NCBI RefSeq assembly: GCF_900105395.1
Contig: NZ_LT629775.1
Span: 7,963,501 to 8,027,500 of the forward strand
Direction: 5' to 3'
DNA: 64,000 nucleotides
Source of the DNA: Streptomyces sp. TLI_053
GTDB lineage: Bacteria; Actinomycetota; Actinomycetes; Streptomycetales; Streptomycetaceae
Part shown: piece by piece, positions 15,440-24,616 of the stretch
Layout: the number at the start of each line of letters is the position of its first letter
Numbering within the stretch: position 1 is the first letter of the stretch
Program-made: the position numbers and the translations under genes
The notes under the pieces: model-generated
Told to the model about the DNA's origin: nothing
What the model saw: only the letters and a program-made list of their open reading frames with translations
Database searches by the model: none

Positions 15440-18400
15440 ATGTCCCCCCTTCCCGTGTCCCCGCCGCACGATCCGTACGATCCGTCGAGAACCCCGCCGG
15501 CCGGCCGCGAGTCCGAGTACCGGCGGCTGCACCACGCCCTCGACCGCTGCTCGGCCGGCGCCGGGAGCGTGATCGTGCTGCACGGTTCGGTCGGCAGCGG
15601 GCGCAGCGACCTGCTCTACGCCTTCACCGACAGCGCCGCCGAGCGCGGCGTCCAGGTCCTGGTCGGCACCGGCTCGCCGCTCGAACGCGAGTTCCCGCTC
15701 GGCCTGGCCCGGCAGCTCCTCCAGGGTGCCGACCTCGCGCCGGAGGAGGCCGCCGCCGCCGAGGCCCTGCTCGCCGAGGGCGCGGCCTCCGGCACCGTTC
15801 CCGCCCCGTCCGACCGCCCTGCCGGACGGCTCGGCCAGCGCGTCCTGGAGGGTCTGTTCCGGCTGGTCCGCGGCCTGGCCGAACGCGCCCCCGTGCTGAT
15901 CGCCGTCGACGACCGGCAGGACGCCGACCCGCAGTCCCTGGAATTCCTGCTCTACCTGGTCCGCCGCACCCGGGGCACCGGCGTGCTCACCGTCCTCAGC
16001 TCCCGCGAGACCATGACCCCGGCGCACCCGCTGTTCGAGGTCGAACTCGCCCGCCAGCCGCACCACCAGCACATCCGGCTCGACCTGCTCGGCACCGACC
16101 TCGTCGCCGAGGTGCTGCGCACCCGCCTCGGCGCCGCGGCCGCCGAACGGCACGCCGTCGAGGCGCACGCCCTCACCGGCGGCAACCCGCTGCTCGTGCA
16201 CAGCCTCGTCGGCGACCAGGAACGGGCCGGCAGCCCCGGCACCCTGGTCGTCGGCGAGGGCTACCGGCGCGGTCTGATGCACTGCCTGCACCGGATCGAC
16301 CCGCTCGCCCTGCACTACGCGCGCGGCGTCGCCGTCCTCGGCGGCGGCGCCACCCCGGAACTCCTCGCCGAACTGCTGCTGCTCGCCCCCGACGCGCTGC
16401 CCCGGGCGCTGTACCTGCTGCACGCGGCCGGGCTCTTCCGCGACGGCGGCTTCCGCCACCCCACCGCCGCCGGGGACCTGCTCGCCGCGATGCGGCCGCT
16501 CGAACTCGCGGCCCTGCACCAGCGGGCCGGCCGGCTGCTGCGCGCCGCCGGTGCGACGGCGGCCACCGTCGACGGGCACGCCCGGGTGGCCGAGGGGCAT
16601 CTGCGCAGCTCGCTCGGACCGGCGCCCGCCGCCGGAGCCGGGGATCCCGGCGCGGTGCTGCCGGAGTTCGGCGGCGGCGGGGCGTGGGAGGGGCCCGGCC
16701 ACGGGGCCGGGGTGGCGGCGGATGCCACCGAGGCCGAGGCCACGGTCGCGGCCGAGGTCGCGGCCGCGGAGCCGGAGCCGGAGGAGACCGCCGCGACCGG
16801 TGGCTTCGGACCGGTGCCGGACCACGCGCTGCGGCTGTGGTCCGGCCCGGCGCCGACCGGCCCCGCCGTCGAGTGCGTCCCCACCCTCCCCGGTACCGTC
16901 ACCGATGCCGACACCGCGCGGCGCCACGAACTCAAGCGCCTGCGCCACCACTTCTGGCACGGCCGGATCGACGAGGGCACCACCGCGCTCGCCCGCTTCG
17001 AAGCCGTCCCCGGCCAGGCCGTCCACACCGAGGCCCTGCGCCACTGGCTCGCCTACTGGTACCCCGCGCTGCTCCCCAACCCCGCCCGCCGGAGCGGTCC
17101 GGCCGACGGCGCCACCGCCGACCGGAGCGACGGCATGCGGCTGCTCGCCGCCCTGTTCGCCGGTACCGTGTCCCCGGAGGACGCCGTGGTCCGCGCCGAA
17201 CTCGTGCTGCGCGCCGGACTCCTCGGCGGCGTGCGCACCGAATCGCTCACCGCCGCGCTCACCGTCCTGCTCTACGCCGACCGCGCCGACCGGGCCGTCC
17301 ACTGGTGCGCCCCGCTCGCCGAACGCGCCGGCGCCCGCTGCGGCGCCCACTGGAACGCCCTGCTGGCCGCGCTGCGCGCCGAGGCGGCGCTGCGCCAGGG
17401 CGACCTGCGGAGCGCCGACGAGGCCGGTCGGGCCGCGTTCGCGCACGTCCGTCCGGAGGCCTGGGGGGTGGCCGTGGGGCTGCCGCTGGCGACCATGGCG
17501 GCCGCCCGCACCGCGCTCGGCCTGCACCAGGACGCGGCGCACTTCCTGGAGCTGGCCACCCCGGCGGGCCTGGAGCACACCCCCGCGGGCCTGCACCACC
17601 GGTACGCGCTGGCCGGTCACCGGCTCGCCCTCGGCCGGGCCGAGCAGGCCCTCGCCGACTACCGCGCCTGCGGCGACACCATGGCCCGCTGGGGAGTGGA
17701 CCACCTGCCGGCCATCGCGCCCTGGCGGCTCGGGGCGGCCCGCGCCCAGCTCGCCCTGGGCCGGCCGGGCGGCGCCGCCGCGCTCGCGGACCAGCAGCTC
17801 GCCCGGCTGGGGCCGGTCGGCCACCCGAGGATCCGCGGCCTGGCGCTGCGGATCCGGGCGGCGGCGGGCGGACCGGCGGAGCGGACCGAACTGCTGGAAC
17901 GCGCCGTCGGACTGCTGGAGGAGGCCGGGGCGGAGTCCGAGCTGGCGGCGGCGCTGGGGGAGCTGAGCGAGGCCCACCAGCACGACGGCGACCCGGGCCG
18001 GGCCCGCCGGGCGGACCGGCGGCTGCGCCGGACGCCGGTGCTGGCGGTGGTGCCGGTGCCGGTCCGGGCGCAGACGGCCGCGCCGGTGTCGCTGCTGCCG
18101 GTGGCGGGTCCCCTCCCGATGGCCGGAGTCCCGGTGGCCGGAGCCTCCGTGACCGCCGTGCCCGTGACCGCCGTGCCGGTGGCCGCGGCGCCCGTGACGG
18201 GTGTGCCCGGGGCCGGGGCGCTTCCGGCCGCCACCCCGGCGGAAGGCGTCGGCGCGCTCTCCGAGGCCGAGGGCCGGGTCGCCGAGCTCGCCGCGCGCGG
18301 CCTGTCCAACCGGGACATCGCCCGCAAGCTCTACATCACCGTGTCGACCGTCGAGCAGCACCTCACCCGGGTCTACCGCAAGCTCGGCGTGCGCCGCCGG

Positions 18401-18502
18401 CTCGACCTCGCCCGGCTGCTCGGCCCGGTCCCGCCGGCCGCCGCCGACGGCATCCCGCCGCACCCGGGCTTCCCCCACCGGGCGGACCTGGTCGCCGGCT
18501 GA
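15440..18502 (+). CDS. LAL-family (large ATP-binding LuxR-type) transcriptional activator
   Basis: The 1020-residue protein begins MSPLPVSPPHDPYD after AGGAGAACGG. A Walker A motif (HGSVGSGRSDLL, residues 48-59) and a Walker B-like stretch (VLIAVDDRQDAD, near 153-164) define an AAA ATPase. The middle is alpha-helical and repeat-like, and residues about 940-995 form a LuxR HTH (LSEAEGRVAELAARGLSNRD, then STVEQHL). LAL proteins are typical pathway-specific activators of modular PKS clusters, and this one lies 6.4 kb upstream of the PKS. Its leader carries a SAM-IV-like riboswitch and a leader peptide. A Val/Ala/Pro-rich stretch (about 860-935) precedes the HTH. Confidence 0.9.
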   Translation: MSPLPVSPPHDPYDPSRTPPAGRESEYRRLHHALDRCSAGAGSVIVLHGSVGSGRSDLLYAFTDSAAERGVQVLVGTGSPLEREFPLGLARQLLQGADLAPEEAAAAEALLAEGAASGTVPAPSDRPAGRLGQRVLEGLFRLVRGLAERAPVLIAVDDRQDADPQSLEFLLYLVRRTRGTGVLTVLSSRETMTPAHPLFEVELARQPHHQHIRLDLLGTDLVAEVLRTRLGAAAAERHAVEAHALTGGNPLLVHSLVGDQERAGSPGTLVVGEGYRRGLMHCLHRIDPLALHYARGVAVLGGGATPELLAELLLLAPDALPRALYLLHAAGLFRDGGFRHPTAAGDLLAAMRPLELAALHQRAGRLLRAAGATAATVDGHARVAEGHLRSSLGPAPAAGAGDPGAVLPEFGGGGAWEGPGHGAGVAADATEAEATVAAEVAAAEPEPEETAATGGFGPVPDHALRLWSGPAPTGPAVECVPTLPGTVTDADTARRHELKRLRHHFWHGRIDEGTTALARFEAVPGQAVHTEALRHWLAYWYPALLPNPARRSGPADGATADRSDGMRLLAALFAGTVSPEDAVVRAELVLRAGLLGGVRTESLTAALTVLLYADRADRAVHWCAPLAERAGARCGAHWNALLAALRAEAALRQGDLRSADEAGRAAFAHVRPEAWGVAVGLPLATMAAARTALGLHQDAAHFLELATPAGLEHTPAGLHHRYALAGHRLALGRAEQALADYRACGDTMARWGVDHLPAIAPWRLGAARAQLALGRPGGAAALADQQLARLGPVGHPRIRGLALRIRAAAGGPAERTELLERAVGLLEEAGAESELAAALGELSEAHQHDGDPGRARRADRRLRRTPVLAVVPVPVRAQTAAPVSLLPVAGPLPMAGVPVAGASVTAVPVTAVPVAAAPVTGVPGAGALPAATPAEGVGALSEAEGRVAELAARGLSNRDIARKLYITVSTVEQHLTRVYRKLGVRRRLDLARLLGPVPPAAADGIPPHPGFPHRADLVAG

Positions 18503-18522
18503 GGCCGGAGCGGTCCGGCGGC

Positions 18523-18536
18523 TCTGTGTCCGCCGG
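18523..18536 (+). repeat. Single copy of the 14-bp unit found in tandem at 55828-55883
   Basis: TCTGTGTCCGCCGG here is identical to two of the four units of the tandem array downstream of the PKS cluster. It lies 20 bp after the LAL stop codon. Confidence 0.5.
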
Positions 18537-18573
18537 GTATCGGGCGGCGCTCCACCGTGCATCGGATCGGCGG

Positions 18574-18613
18574 CCCGGACGCCCCGGTCGGGCCCCGCCC
18601 CGGGGCGTCCGGG
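18574..18613 (+). terminator. Hairpin terminator of the LAL gene
   Basis: A 14-bp perfect stem (18574-18587 with 18600-18613) with a 12-nt loop lies 70 bp after the LAL stop codon. Confidence 0.65.
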
Positions 18614-18896
18614 ACTCCGCCGCCGGGCCCGGGCAGCCCGTCCGACCTGCGGATCCGCGCCCGGGCCCGGCGGTGCGGCGGCGGCCGTACGCGCCGTCGC
18701 CGGACCGCGGACCGGTCGGCCGCCTGTCGTATCGTTCCCTGGGACGGCCCGTCGCGCCGCCGGCCCCGCATCGGCCGTCCGCCGTCGTGCCGTCCGCCGT
18801 CGAGCCGTCCCCGCCCCGCCGTCGCTGTCCCCTCGTCGTTGCCCCGTCGTCCCCGCCCCGCCGTCGCCGCCCCGCCCGAACAGGAGCCGTCCGCCC
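18614..18896. other. Intergenic leader of the two-component operon
   Basis: This GC-rich stretch contains CCGTCC/GCCGTCG-type imperfect repeats near 18775-18880 and an AGGAG site ten bases before the GTG at 18897. CGTATCG near 18727 is the reverse complement of the core of the direct repeats at 21001. I see no gene here. Confidence 0.4.
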
Positions 18897-19616
18897 GTGT
18901 CGTCGCCCGATCCCTCGCGCCCCGTCCGCGTGCTGCTGGTCGAGGACGACGACCTGATGCGCCGCTCCTTCACCACGGCGCTGGAGCGCTACGGCTACAC
19001 GATGACGGCCGCCGCCGACGGCCTCACCGGCCTCGAACTCTTCCGCGACGGAACCTTCGACCTGCTGGTCCTGGACGTCATGCTGCCCGGTCTGGACGGC
19101 ATCGGCCTGTGCCGCCGGGTCCGCGAGACCAGCCTGGTGCCGGTGCTGATGATGTCCGCGCGCGGCGACGGGCTGGATGTGGTGGCCGGACTGGAGGCCG
19201 GCGCCGACGACTACGTGGTCAAGCCCGTCGACACCTTCGTGCTGGTGGCGCGGATCCGCTCGCTGCTGCGGCGGGCCACCTACGCCCCCGCGCCCGCGCC
19301 CGCCGGATCCCCGGACCCTGAGCCCGGGGACGCGGTGCTGGTCTTCGGGGACCTCACCGTCGACACCGCGGGCATGGAGGTCTCCGTCGCCGGGAGCCCG
19401 GTGGCCCTGACCCCGACCGAACTCAAGCTGCTGCTGGAGTTCGCCGCCCACCCGGGCGTCGTACTGGAGCGCCACACCCTGCTGCGCAACGTCTGGGACT
19501 ACGGCTGGGACGGCGACAGCCGGGTGGTCGACCTGTGTGTGCAGCGCCTGCGCCGCAAGCTCGGCCGGGAACGGATCGAGACGGTCCGCGGCTTCGGCTA
19601 CAAGCTCAGGCGCTGA
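18897..19616 (+). CDS. OmpR/PhoB-type response regulator
   Basis: The 239-residue protein has a receiver domain (about 10-125) with the acidic cluster VEDDD, the phosphoacceptor Asp60 (LVLDVMLPG) and Lys in VVKPVD. A winged-helix effector domain follows (about 145-238; LTPTELKLLLEFAAHPG and VVDLCVQRLRRKLG). The GTG start is chosen from AGGAG ten bases upstream and the conserved N-terminus VRVLLVEDD. The sensor kinase begins five bases after its stop. It probably controls the ABC transporter genes downstream. Confidence 0.93.
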   Translation: MSSPDPSRPVRVLLVEDDDLMRRSFTTALERYGYTMTAAADGLTGLELFRDGTFDLLVLDVMLPGLDGIGLCRRVRETSLVPVLMMSARGDGLDVVAGLEAGADDYVVKPVDTFVLVARIRSLLRRATYAPAPAPAGSPDPEPGDAVLVFGDLTVDTAGMEVSVAGSPVALTPTELKLLLEFAAHPGVVLERHTLLRNVWDYGWDGDSRVVDLCVQRLRRKLGRERIETVRGFGYKLRR

Positions 19617-19621
19617 GCCCG

Positions 19622-20890
19622 GTGCGTCCGTACCTCCGCCCGCGCCCGCACCCCCGCCGGGACCGCCGCCCCCGCCGGATCTCGCTGCGCCGGAAGATCG
19701 CGGCGCTGGCCGCCGCCACCGCCTGCCTGGTCGCCGCCGCGGTCGGCGTCCTGGTCCACGTCTGGACCGAGCACGACATCCGCTCCCGCGCCGAGGCCCG
19801 GGCGTTCAACTCGGTGTACGCGGCCATGGACGTCTACCGCCGCACCGGCGCCCTGTCCGACGGCGCGGTTCTCGACCCCGCGGAGCTGCCCGCCGCCCTG
19901 CGCCACCCGGCCGACGGCGACCGGCACACCGCGGTCGTCGACCGCGTCGAGGGCAACGTCGGCCCGAGCGTCTGGGCCGCCCAGCGCACCGGCGGCCCGG
20001 GCAGCCCGGTCCTCGCCGTCCAGGTCAACATGGGCCCGGAACTCTCCGACCTGCCCCGGCTCGACGCGGCGATGGCCGTGGCCTCGCTGATCGCCCTCGC
20101 GGCCGCCACCCCGCTCGCCGCCTACGGGGCGGGCCTGCTCGCCCGCCGGCTGCGGCTGGTCGCCGCGACCGCCGACCGGATCGCCGCCGGGGACCTCGAC
20201 GCCCGCACCGGGCCCACCGGGGGCCGCGACGAGGTGTCCGACATCGCCGTCACCGTCGACCTGATGGCCGACAGCCTCGCCCACCGGCTGCGGGTCGAGC
20301 GGCAGTTCACCGCCGACGTGGCCCACGAGCTGCGCACGCCCGTCGGGGGCCTGCTGGCCGCCGCCGACCTGCTGCCGGAGGGCGGGACGGAGGACCGGGT
20401 CCGGGCCCGGGTGCGCGACCTGCGGGCGCTGGTCGAGGACCTGTTGGAGATCTCCCGGCTGGACGCCGGGGCCGAGCAGCCGGTGCGGGCCCGGATCCCG
20501 CTCGGCGAGGTCGTCCGCGAGGCCGTCCGGCGGACCGGCCTGGACACCGGACTGGACACCGGCGCGGCCGGGGCCGTCGAGACCGACCCGCGCCGACTCG
20601 AACGGATCGTCGGCAATCTCGTCGTCAACGCCCACCGGCACGGCGGCGCGCCGGTGCTCGTCACCGTCGAGGGCTCCACCGTGCGGGTCCGCGACCACGG
20701 GCCCGGCTTCCCCGCGGACCTGCTCCGGCACGGCCCGCGCCGCTTCCACACCGGCGCCGCCGAACGCGGCGCGGGCCACGGCCTGGGCCTGACCATCGCA
20801 CTCGGCCAGGCCCGCCTGCTGGGCGCCGACCTGCGCCTCGCCAACGCCCCGGACGGCGGCGCCGTCGCCACCCTCCACCTGCCGGACTGA
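19622..20890 (+). CDS. Sensor histidine kinase
   Basis: This 422-residue kinase starts at GTG 19622, five bases after the response regulator stop. It has two membrane segments (about 25-46 and 140-165) around an extracellular sensor of roughly 95 residues, then a HAMP linker. The HisKA box is FTADVAHELRTP with His235. The ATPase domain shows NLVVNAHRHG (N box), VRDHGPGFP (G1) and GHGLGLTIAL (G2). It should phosphorylate the adjacent regulator. The sensor part is short, as in kinases that sense cell-envelope drugs through a partner transporter. Confidence 0.92.
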   Translation: MRPYLRPRPHPRRDRRPRRISLRRKIAALAAATACLVAAAVGVLVHVWTEHDIRSRAEARAFNSVYAAMDVYRRTGALSDGAVLDPAELPAALRHPADGDRHTAVVDRVEGNVGPSVWAAQRTGGPGSPVLAVQVNMGPELSDLPRLDAAMAVASLIALAAATPLAAYGAGLLARRLRLVAATADRIAAGDLDARTGPTGGRDEVSDIAVTVDLMADSLAHRLRVERQFTADVAHELRTPVGGLLAAADLLPEGGTEDRVRARVRDLRALVEDLLEISRLDAGAEQPVRARIPLGEVVREAVRRTGLDTGLDTGAAGAVETDPRRLERIVGNLVVNAHRHGGAPVLVTVEGSTVRVRDHGPGFPADLLRHGPRRFHTGAAERGAGHGLGLTIALGQARLLGADLRLANAPDGGAVATLHLPD

Positions 20891-21000
20891 CGTCGGCGAC
20901 CGGGCGGCGGCCGTCCCGGAGGACCAGGACTCGGCCTTCCGGCCCGCCGCCCGGCGGCCCCGAACTCCTGCTGCGGAACCGACGCGAACCGGAGCCCGCG

Positions 21001-21035
21001 CCGATACGTCGCGGCGCGGTCGGCCGATACGTCGC
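21001..21035 (+). promoter_or_regulatory. Two 12-bp direct repeats upstream of the ABC exporter
   Basis: CCGATACGTCGC occurs at 21001-21012 and 21024-21035, 23 bp apart. OmpR/PhoB-type regulators bind such tandem sites, so the adjacent response regulator is the natural candidate. The second copy is 52 bp before the ABC start codon. Confidence 0.5.
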
Positions 21036-21086
21036 CCGGACACCCTTCGAAGTGCACCGAACGCACCCGAGGAGGAGTTCCGCCCC

Positions 21087-21878
21087 GTGATCACCGACCC
21101 GTTCGCCCCCCGCCCGGCCCGCGCCCCGTACCCGGCGCCCGGGATCGCCGCCGCCACCACCGGCCTCACCAAGGTCTACGGTCGCGGGGACACCCGGGTC
21201 ACCGCGCTCGACGCGGTCACCGTGGCCTTCCGGGAGGCCGAGTTCACCGCGATCATGGGCCCGTCCGGCTGCGGCAAGTCCACCCTGCTGCACTGCGCCG
21301 CCGGTCTGGACACCCCCACCGCCGGCTCGGTCCGGATCGGCACCACCGAACTCGGCGGCCTGCGCGACCGTGAGCTCACCCGGTTGCGCCGGGACCGGCT
21401 CGGTTTCGTGTTCCAGGCGTTCAACCTGCTGCCCGCGCTCAGCGCGCTGGAGAACATCACGCTCCCGCTCGCGCTGGCCGGGCGCCGGCCCGACCCGGAG
21501 TGGCTGGACCGGGTGGTCGCCATGGTGGGCCTGGGCGAACGCCTCGGCCACCGGCCCGCCGAACTGTCGGGCGGCCAGCAGCAGCGCGTGGCGGTCGCCC
21601 GCGCCCTGGCCTCGAGGCCCGCGATCGTGTTCGCCGACGAGCCCACCGGCAACCTCGACTCGCGGGCCGGGGCCGAGGTGCTCGGCTTCCTGCGCGAGTC
21701 CGTCCACGAGCTGGGGCGGACGGTCGTCATGGTCACCCACGACCCGGTCGCGGCGGGCTACGCGGACCGGGTGCTGTTCCTGGCCGACGGCCGCCCGGTG
21801 GACGAGCTGGCCCACCCGACGCCCGAGCGGGTGCTCGACGTGATGCGGACCGTCGACACCCGCGTGCGCACCGGCTGA
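21087..21878 (+). CDS. ABC transporter ATP-binding protein (MacB/BceA-like)
   Basis: The 263-residue ATPase starts at GTG after GAGGAGGAG. It shows Walker A (GPSGCGKST, residues 58-66), the Q-loop (FQAFNLLPALSALEN), signature LSGGQQQRVAVARA and Walker B (IVFADEPTGNLDS). The NLLPAL and TGNLDSRAG features place it with the FtsE/MacB/LolD subfamily that works with FtsX-type permeases. The permease follows after a tandem-repeat spacer. With the two-component pair upstream this forms a BceRSAB-like unit for detoxifying or exporting envelope-active compounds. Confidence 0.93.
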   Translation: MITDPFAPRPARAPYPAPGIAAATTGLTKVYGRGDTRVTALDAVTVAFREAEFTAIMGPSGCGKSTLLHCAAGLDTPTAGSVRIGTTELGGLRDRELTRLRRDRLGFVFQAFNLLPALSALENITLPLALAGRRPDPEWLDRVVAMVGLGERLGHRPAELSGGQQQRVAVARALASRPAIVFADEPTGNLDSRAGAEVLGFLRESVHELGRTVVMVTHDPVAAGYADRVLFLADGRPVDELAHPTPERVLDVMRTVDTRVRTG

Positions 21879-21990
21879 CCGCGACCGCGACCCTGACCGC
21901 GACCGCGACCGCGACCGCGACCGCGACCGCGACCGCGACCCCGACCGTGACCGCGACCCCGACCGTGACCGCGACCCCGACCGTGACCGT
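21877..21990 (+). repeat. Hexanucleotide tandem repeat (GACCNN)19
   Basis: Nineteen in-register GACCNN units, mostly GACCGC, begin at the stop codon of the ATPase gene. The last third is organised as three 18-bp superunits (GACCGC-GACCCC-GACCGT, from 21931). The array fills the gap before the permease gene and is likely to vary in length among strains. Confidence 0.9.
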
Positions 21991-22051
21991 GGCCGCGCTC
22001 GCGAACACGCCGGACCCTCCGCCCGCCACCACCGCCACCGAGAGCCCCGCC

Positions 22052-24616
22052 ATGCTGAGAACAGCCCTGCGCAACGTCCTGGCGCACAAGGCCCGCCTGC
22101 TGATGACCGTCCTCGCGATCTGCCTCGGCGTCGCCTTCGCCTCCGGCACCCTCGTGTTCGCCGACTCCACGGCCGCCGCCCACCGGGCCGCCGCTTCCAA
22201 GGACTTCGCCGACACCGCCGTGACCGTCACCGCGCTCACCCCCGTCACCGCGGCGGAACCCCCGCCGGGCACGGCCGCCGGGGGCGGACCGGACGGCGTG
22301 CTCGACGACGCGCTGGCCGCGAAGCTGGCGGAGGTCCCCGGCGTGGCCGCCGTCCGGCCCCGGGCCGACGGCACTGCCGTGCTGAACGCCGCCGACGGCG
22401 GCCCGCTGCGGGTCCGGCCCGGCGCCAACCTCGCCGCCGCGTACACGCCCGGCGCCGACGGCACCGACCCCCGGCACCCCCTGGTCGAGGGCCGCGCCCC
22501 CGTCGGCGCCGACGAGATCGCCCTCGACCGGGGCACCGCCGCCGCCGGACACCTGCGCCTCGGCGACGCCGTCACCCTCGCCACCGACGGCCCGGCCCGC
22601 ACCGCCCGTCTGACCGGCCTCGTCACCACCACGGACACCCGGATCACCGCGGGCGGCACCCTCGTCCTGTTCGACCGGGCGACCGCCCAGCGGCTGTTCG
22701 CCACCCCCGGCCACTGGACCGCCCTGGACGTCTCCGCCACCCCCGGCACCGGTCAGTACGAGCTGGCGCGGCGGATCACCGAACTGCTCCCCGCCGACCG
22801 GGCCGAGGCCACCACCGGCCTCGCGTTGGCCGACCAGCAGGCCCGCTACGTCGGCACCCTGACCCGTGGTTACCAGAAGCTGCCGCTGGTCTTCGCCGGT
22901 GTCTCGCTCTTCATCGGCTCCTTCCTGGTCGTCAACACCTTCACCATGCTGATCACCCGCCGCACCCGGGAGATCGCGCTGCTGCGGGCGGTCGGCGCCA
23001 CCCGCCGCCAGGTGGTGCGCTCGCTGCTCGCCGAAGCGCTGCTGGTCGGCCTGGCCGCCTCCGCGGCCGGATTCGTCCTCGGCCTCGGCATCGCCGAACT
23101 GCTGCCCGGCCTGCTGGGCACCGACGGCGACCGGCTGCCGGAGGGCCCGCTGGTGATCGGGCCCCGGCCGGTCGCGGCGGCACTGTTCGTCGGTGTCGGC
23201 GTGACCGTGCTAGCCGCCTGGCTGCCGGCCCGCCGGGCCGCCCGGATCGCCCCCGTCGAGGCACTCCGCGCGGCGGAGCGCCCCGCCGCCCGCTCGCGGC
23301 TGCGCCCCGTCGCCGGGGCCGGACTGCTGCTGCTCGGGGCCGGCCTGCTGGTCGCCCTCGCCGGTCACGCGGAGGACGCCTCCGAGGCCAACCTGCGCAA
23401 TGCCATGCTGGCCTGCGGTGCCCTCGTCGTCGGCCTGATCGTGCTGGCGCCCGCCCTCGCCGCCCCGGCCGTCCGGCTGACCGGGCCGCTCACCCGGCGC
23501 TTCGGCGTCACCGGCCTGCTCGCCCGGCAGAACGTGCTGCGCGACCCGCGCCGCACCGCGGCCACCGCCGCCACCCTGCTCGTCAGTACCGCACTGGTCG
23601 GCGGGCTCGCCACGGTCGGCCACTCCACCGGGCGGGCGCTCGACCGGCAGGCCGCGGCCGGGCTCGACGCGGACTGGGTGGTCGCCACCGGCAGCACCAT
23701 GACCGGCATCGACCCGGAGGCCGTGCGGCGGGTCGCCACCGTCCCGGGGGTGCGGACGGCCGCGGCCGTCGCGGACTCCACGCTGTTCCTCGGCGGCACG
23801 GTCCGGGAGGTCTCCGGCGTCGACCCGGCGACGGCCGGGCGCGTCCTGCGGCTCGACTTCGTCAGCGGCTCCCTCCAGGACCTCGGTCCGGGCCGGATCG
23901 CCGTCTCCCGCAGCACCGCCCGGGAGAACGGACTGACCACCGGCGACCGGGTCACCACGTCTATCGGCCGCAACCGCGAGCCCGCCACCGTCACCGTCGT
24001 CGGCGTCTACCAGGACAACCCCACCGCCCGCGACGCGCTCGCCGTCCGCGAGGACGTCCAGCGGGACGCCTTCCGCCCCGGCAGCGTCCAGCGGATCCTG
24101 GTCCGCGCGGACGGGGCCACCGCGCGGCAGCTGCGCACCGCCGTCGGCGACAACCCGCTGCTGAGGGTGGAGAGCCGGGCCGAGCTGGTCCGGGCGGCAG
24201 GGGGCGTGACGAGCAGCCTGCTCAGCCTGACGTACGGGCTGCTCGGGATCGGGGTCCTGATCTCCGCCCTCGGGATCGTCAACACCCTGGTCATGTCGGT
24301 CACCGAACGCACCCGCGAGATCGGCGTCCTGCGCGCGGTCGGCATGGACCGGGCCGCCGTCCGCCGGACGATCCGGCTGGAGGCGGTGACGGTGGCGCTC
24401 TTCGGCACCGTGCTGGGCCTGGCGGCCGGACTGTTCGGTGCCTGGGGGGTCGGCGCCCTGGCGGGCGGGGCCGTCCCGCAGTACCGGCTGGAGCTGCCCT
24501 GGCCGACGCTGCTGCTGATCTGCCTGGCGTCGCCGGTGGTCGGCGCGCTCGCCGCCGCCGTCCCGGCCCGCCGGGCCGCCGGTCTGGGGCCGCTGGAGGC
24601 CGTCGCCGAGCGGTGA
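22052..24616 (+). CDS. FtsX-type ABC transporter permease
   Basis: The 854-residue protein starts MLRTALRNVLAHKARLLMTV. It has the MacB/FtsX layout: one N-terminal membrane segment, a large extracytoplasmic domain and three segments around residues 285-400 (FAGVSLFIGSFLVVNTFTML, then RTREIALLRAVGATRRQVVR). A second copy of the same unit fills the C-terminal half (GLLGIGVLISALGIVNTLVM, then RTREIGVLRAVGMDRAAVRR). It pairs with the ATPase upstream. The two halves are typical of actinobacterial permeases of about 850 residues. It may protect against or expel the polyketide made next door, but it could equally be an independent stress unit. Confidence 0.92.
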   Translation: MLRTALRNVLAHKARLLMTVLAICLGVAFASGTLVFADSTAAAHRAAASKDFADTAVTVTALTPVTAAEPPPGTAAGGGPDGVLDDALAAKLAEVPGVAAVRPRADGTAVLNAADGGPLRVRPGANLAAAYTPGADGTDPRHPLVEGRAPVGADEIALDRGTAAAGHLRLGDAVTLATDGPARTARLTGLVTTTDTRITAGGTLVLFDRATAQRLFATPGHWTALDVSATPGTGQYELARRITELLPADRAEATTGLALADQQARYVGTLTRGYQKLPLVFAGVSLFIGSFLVVNTFTMLITRRTREIALLRAVGATRRQVVRSLLAEALLVGLAASAAGFVLGLGIAELLPGLLGTDGDRLPEGPLVIGPRPVAAALFVGVGVTVLAAWLPARRAARIAPVEALRAAERPAARSRLRPVAGAGLLLLGAGLLVALAGHAEDASEANLRNAMLACGALVVGLIVLAPALAAPAVRLTGPLTRRFGVTGLLARQNVLRDPRRTAATAATLLVSTALVGGLATVGHSTGRALDRQAAAGLDADWVVATGSTMTGIDPEAVRRVATVPGVRTAAAVADSTLFLGGTVREVSGVDPATAGRVLRLDFVSGSLQDLGPGRIAVSRSTARENGLTTGDRVTTSIGRNREPATVTVVGVYQDNPTARDALAVREDVQRDAFRPGSVQRILVRADGATARQLRTAVGDNPLLRVESRAELVRAAGGVTSSLLSLTYGLLGIGVLISALGIVNTLVMSVTERTREIGVLRAVGMDRAAVRRTIRLEAVTVALFGTVLGLAAGLFGAWGVGALAGGAVPQYRLELPWPTLLLICLASPVVGALAAAVPARRAAGLGPLEAVAER

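Noticed and set aside
21877..22051. The GACCNN array as an N-terminal extension of the permease
   Set aside because: It reads as a Thr-Ala/Thr-Pro low-complexity stretch with no start signal. The ATG at 22052 begins the typical FtsX N-terminus.
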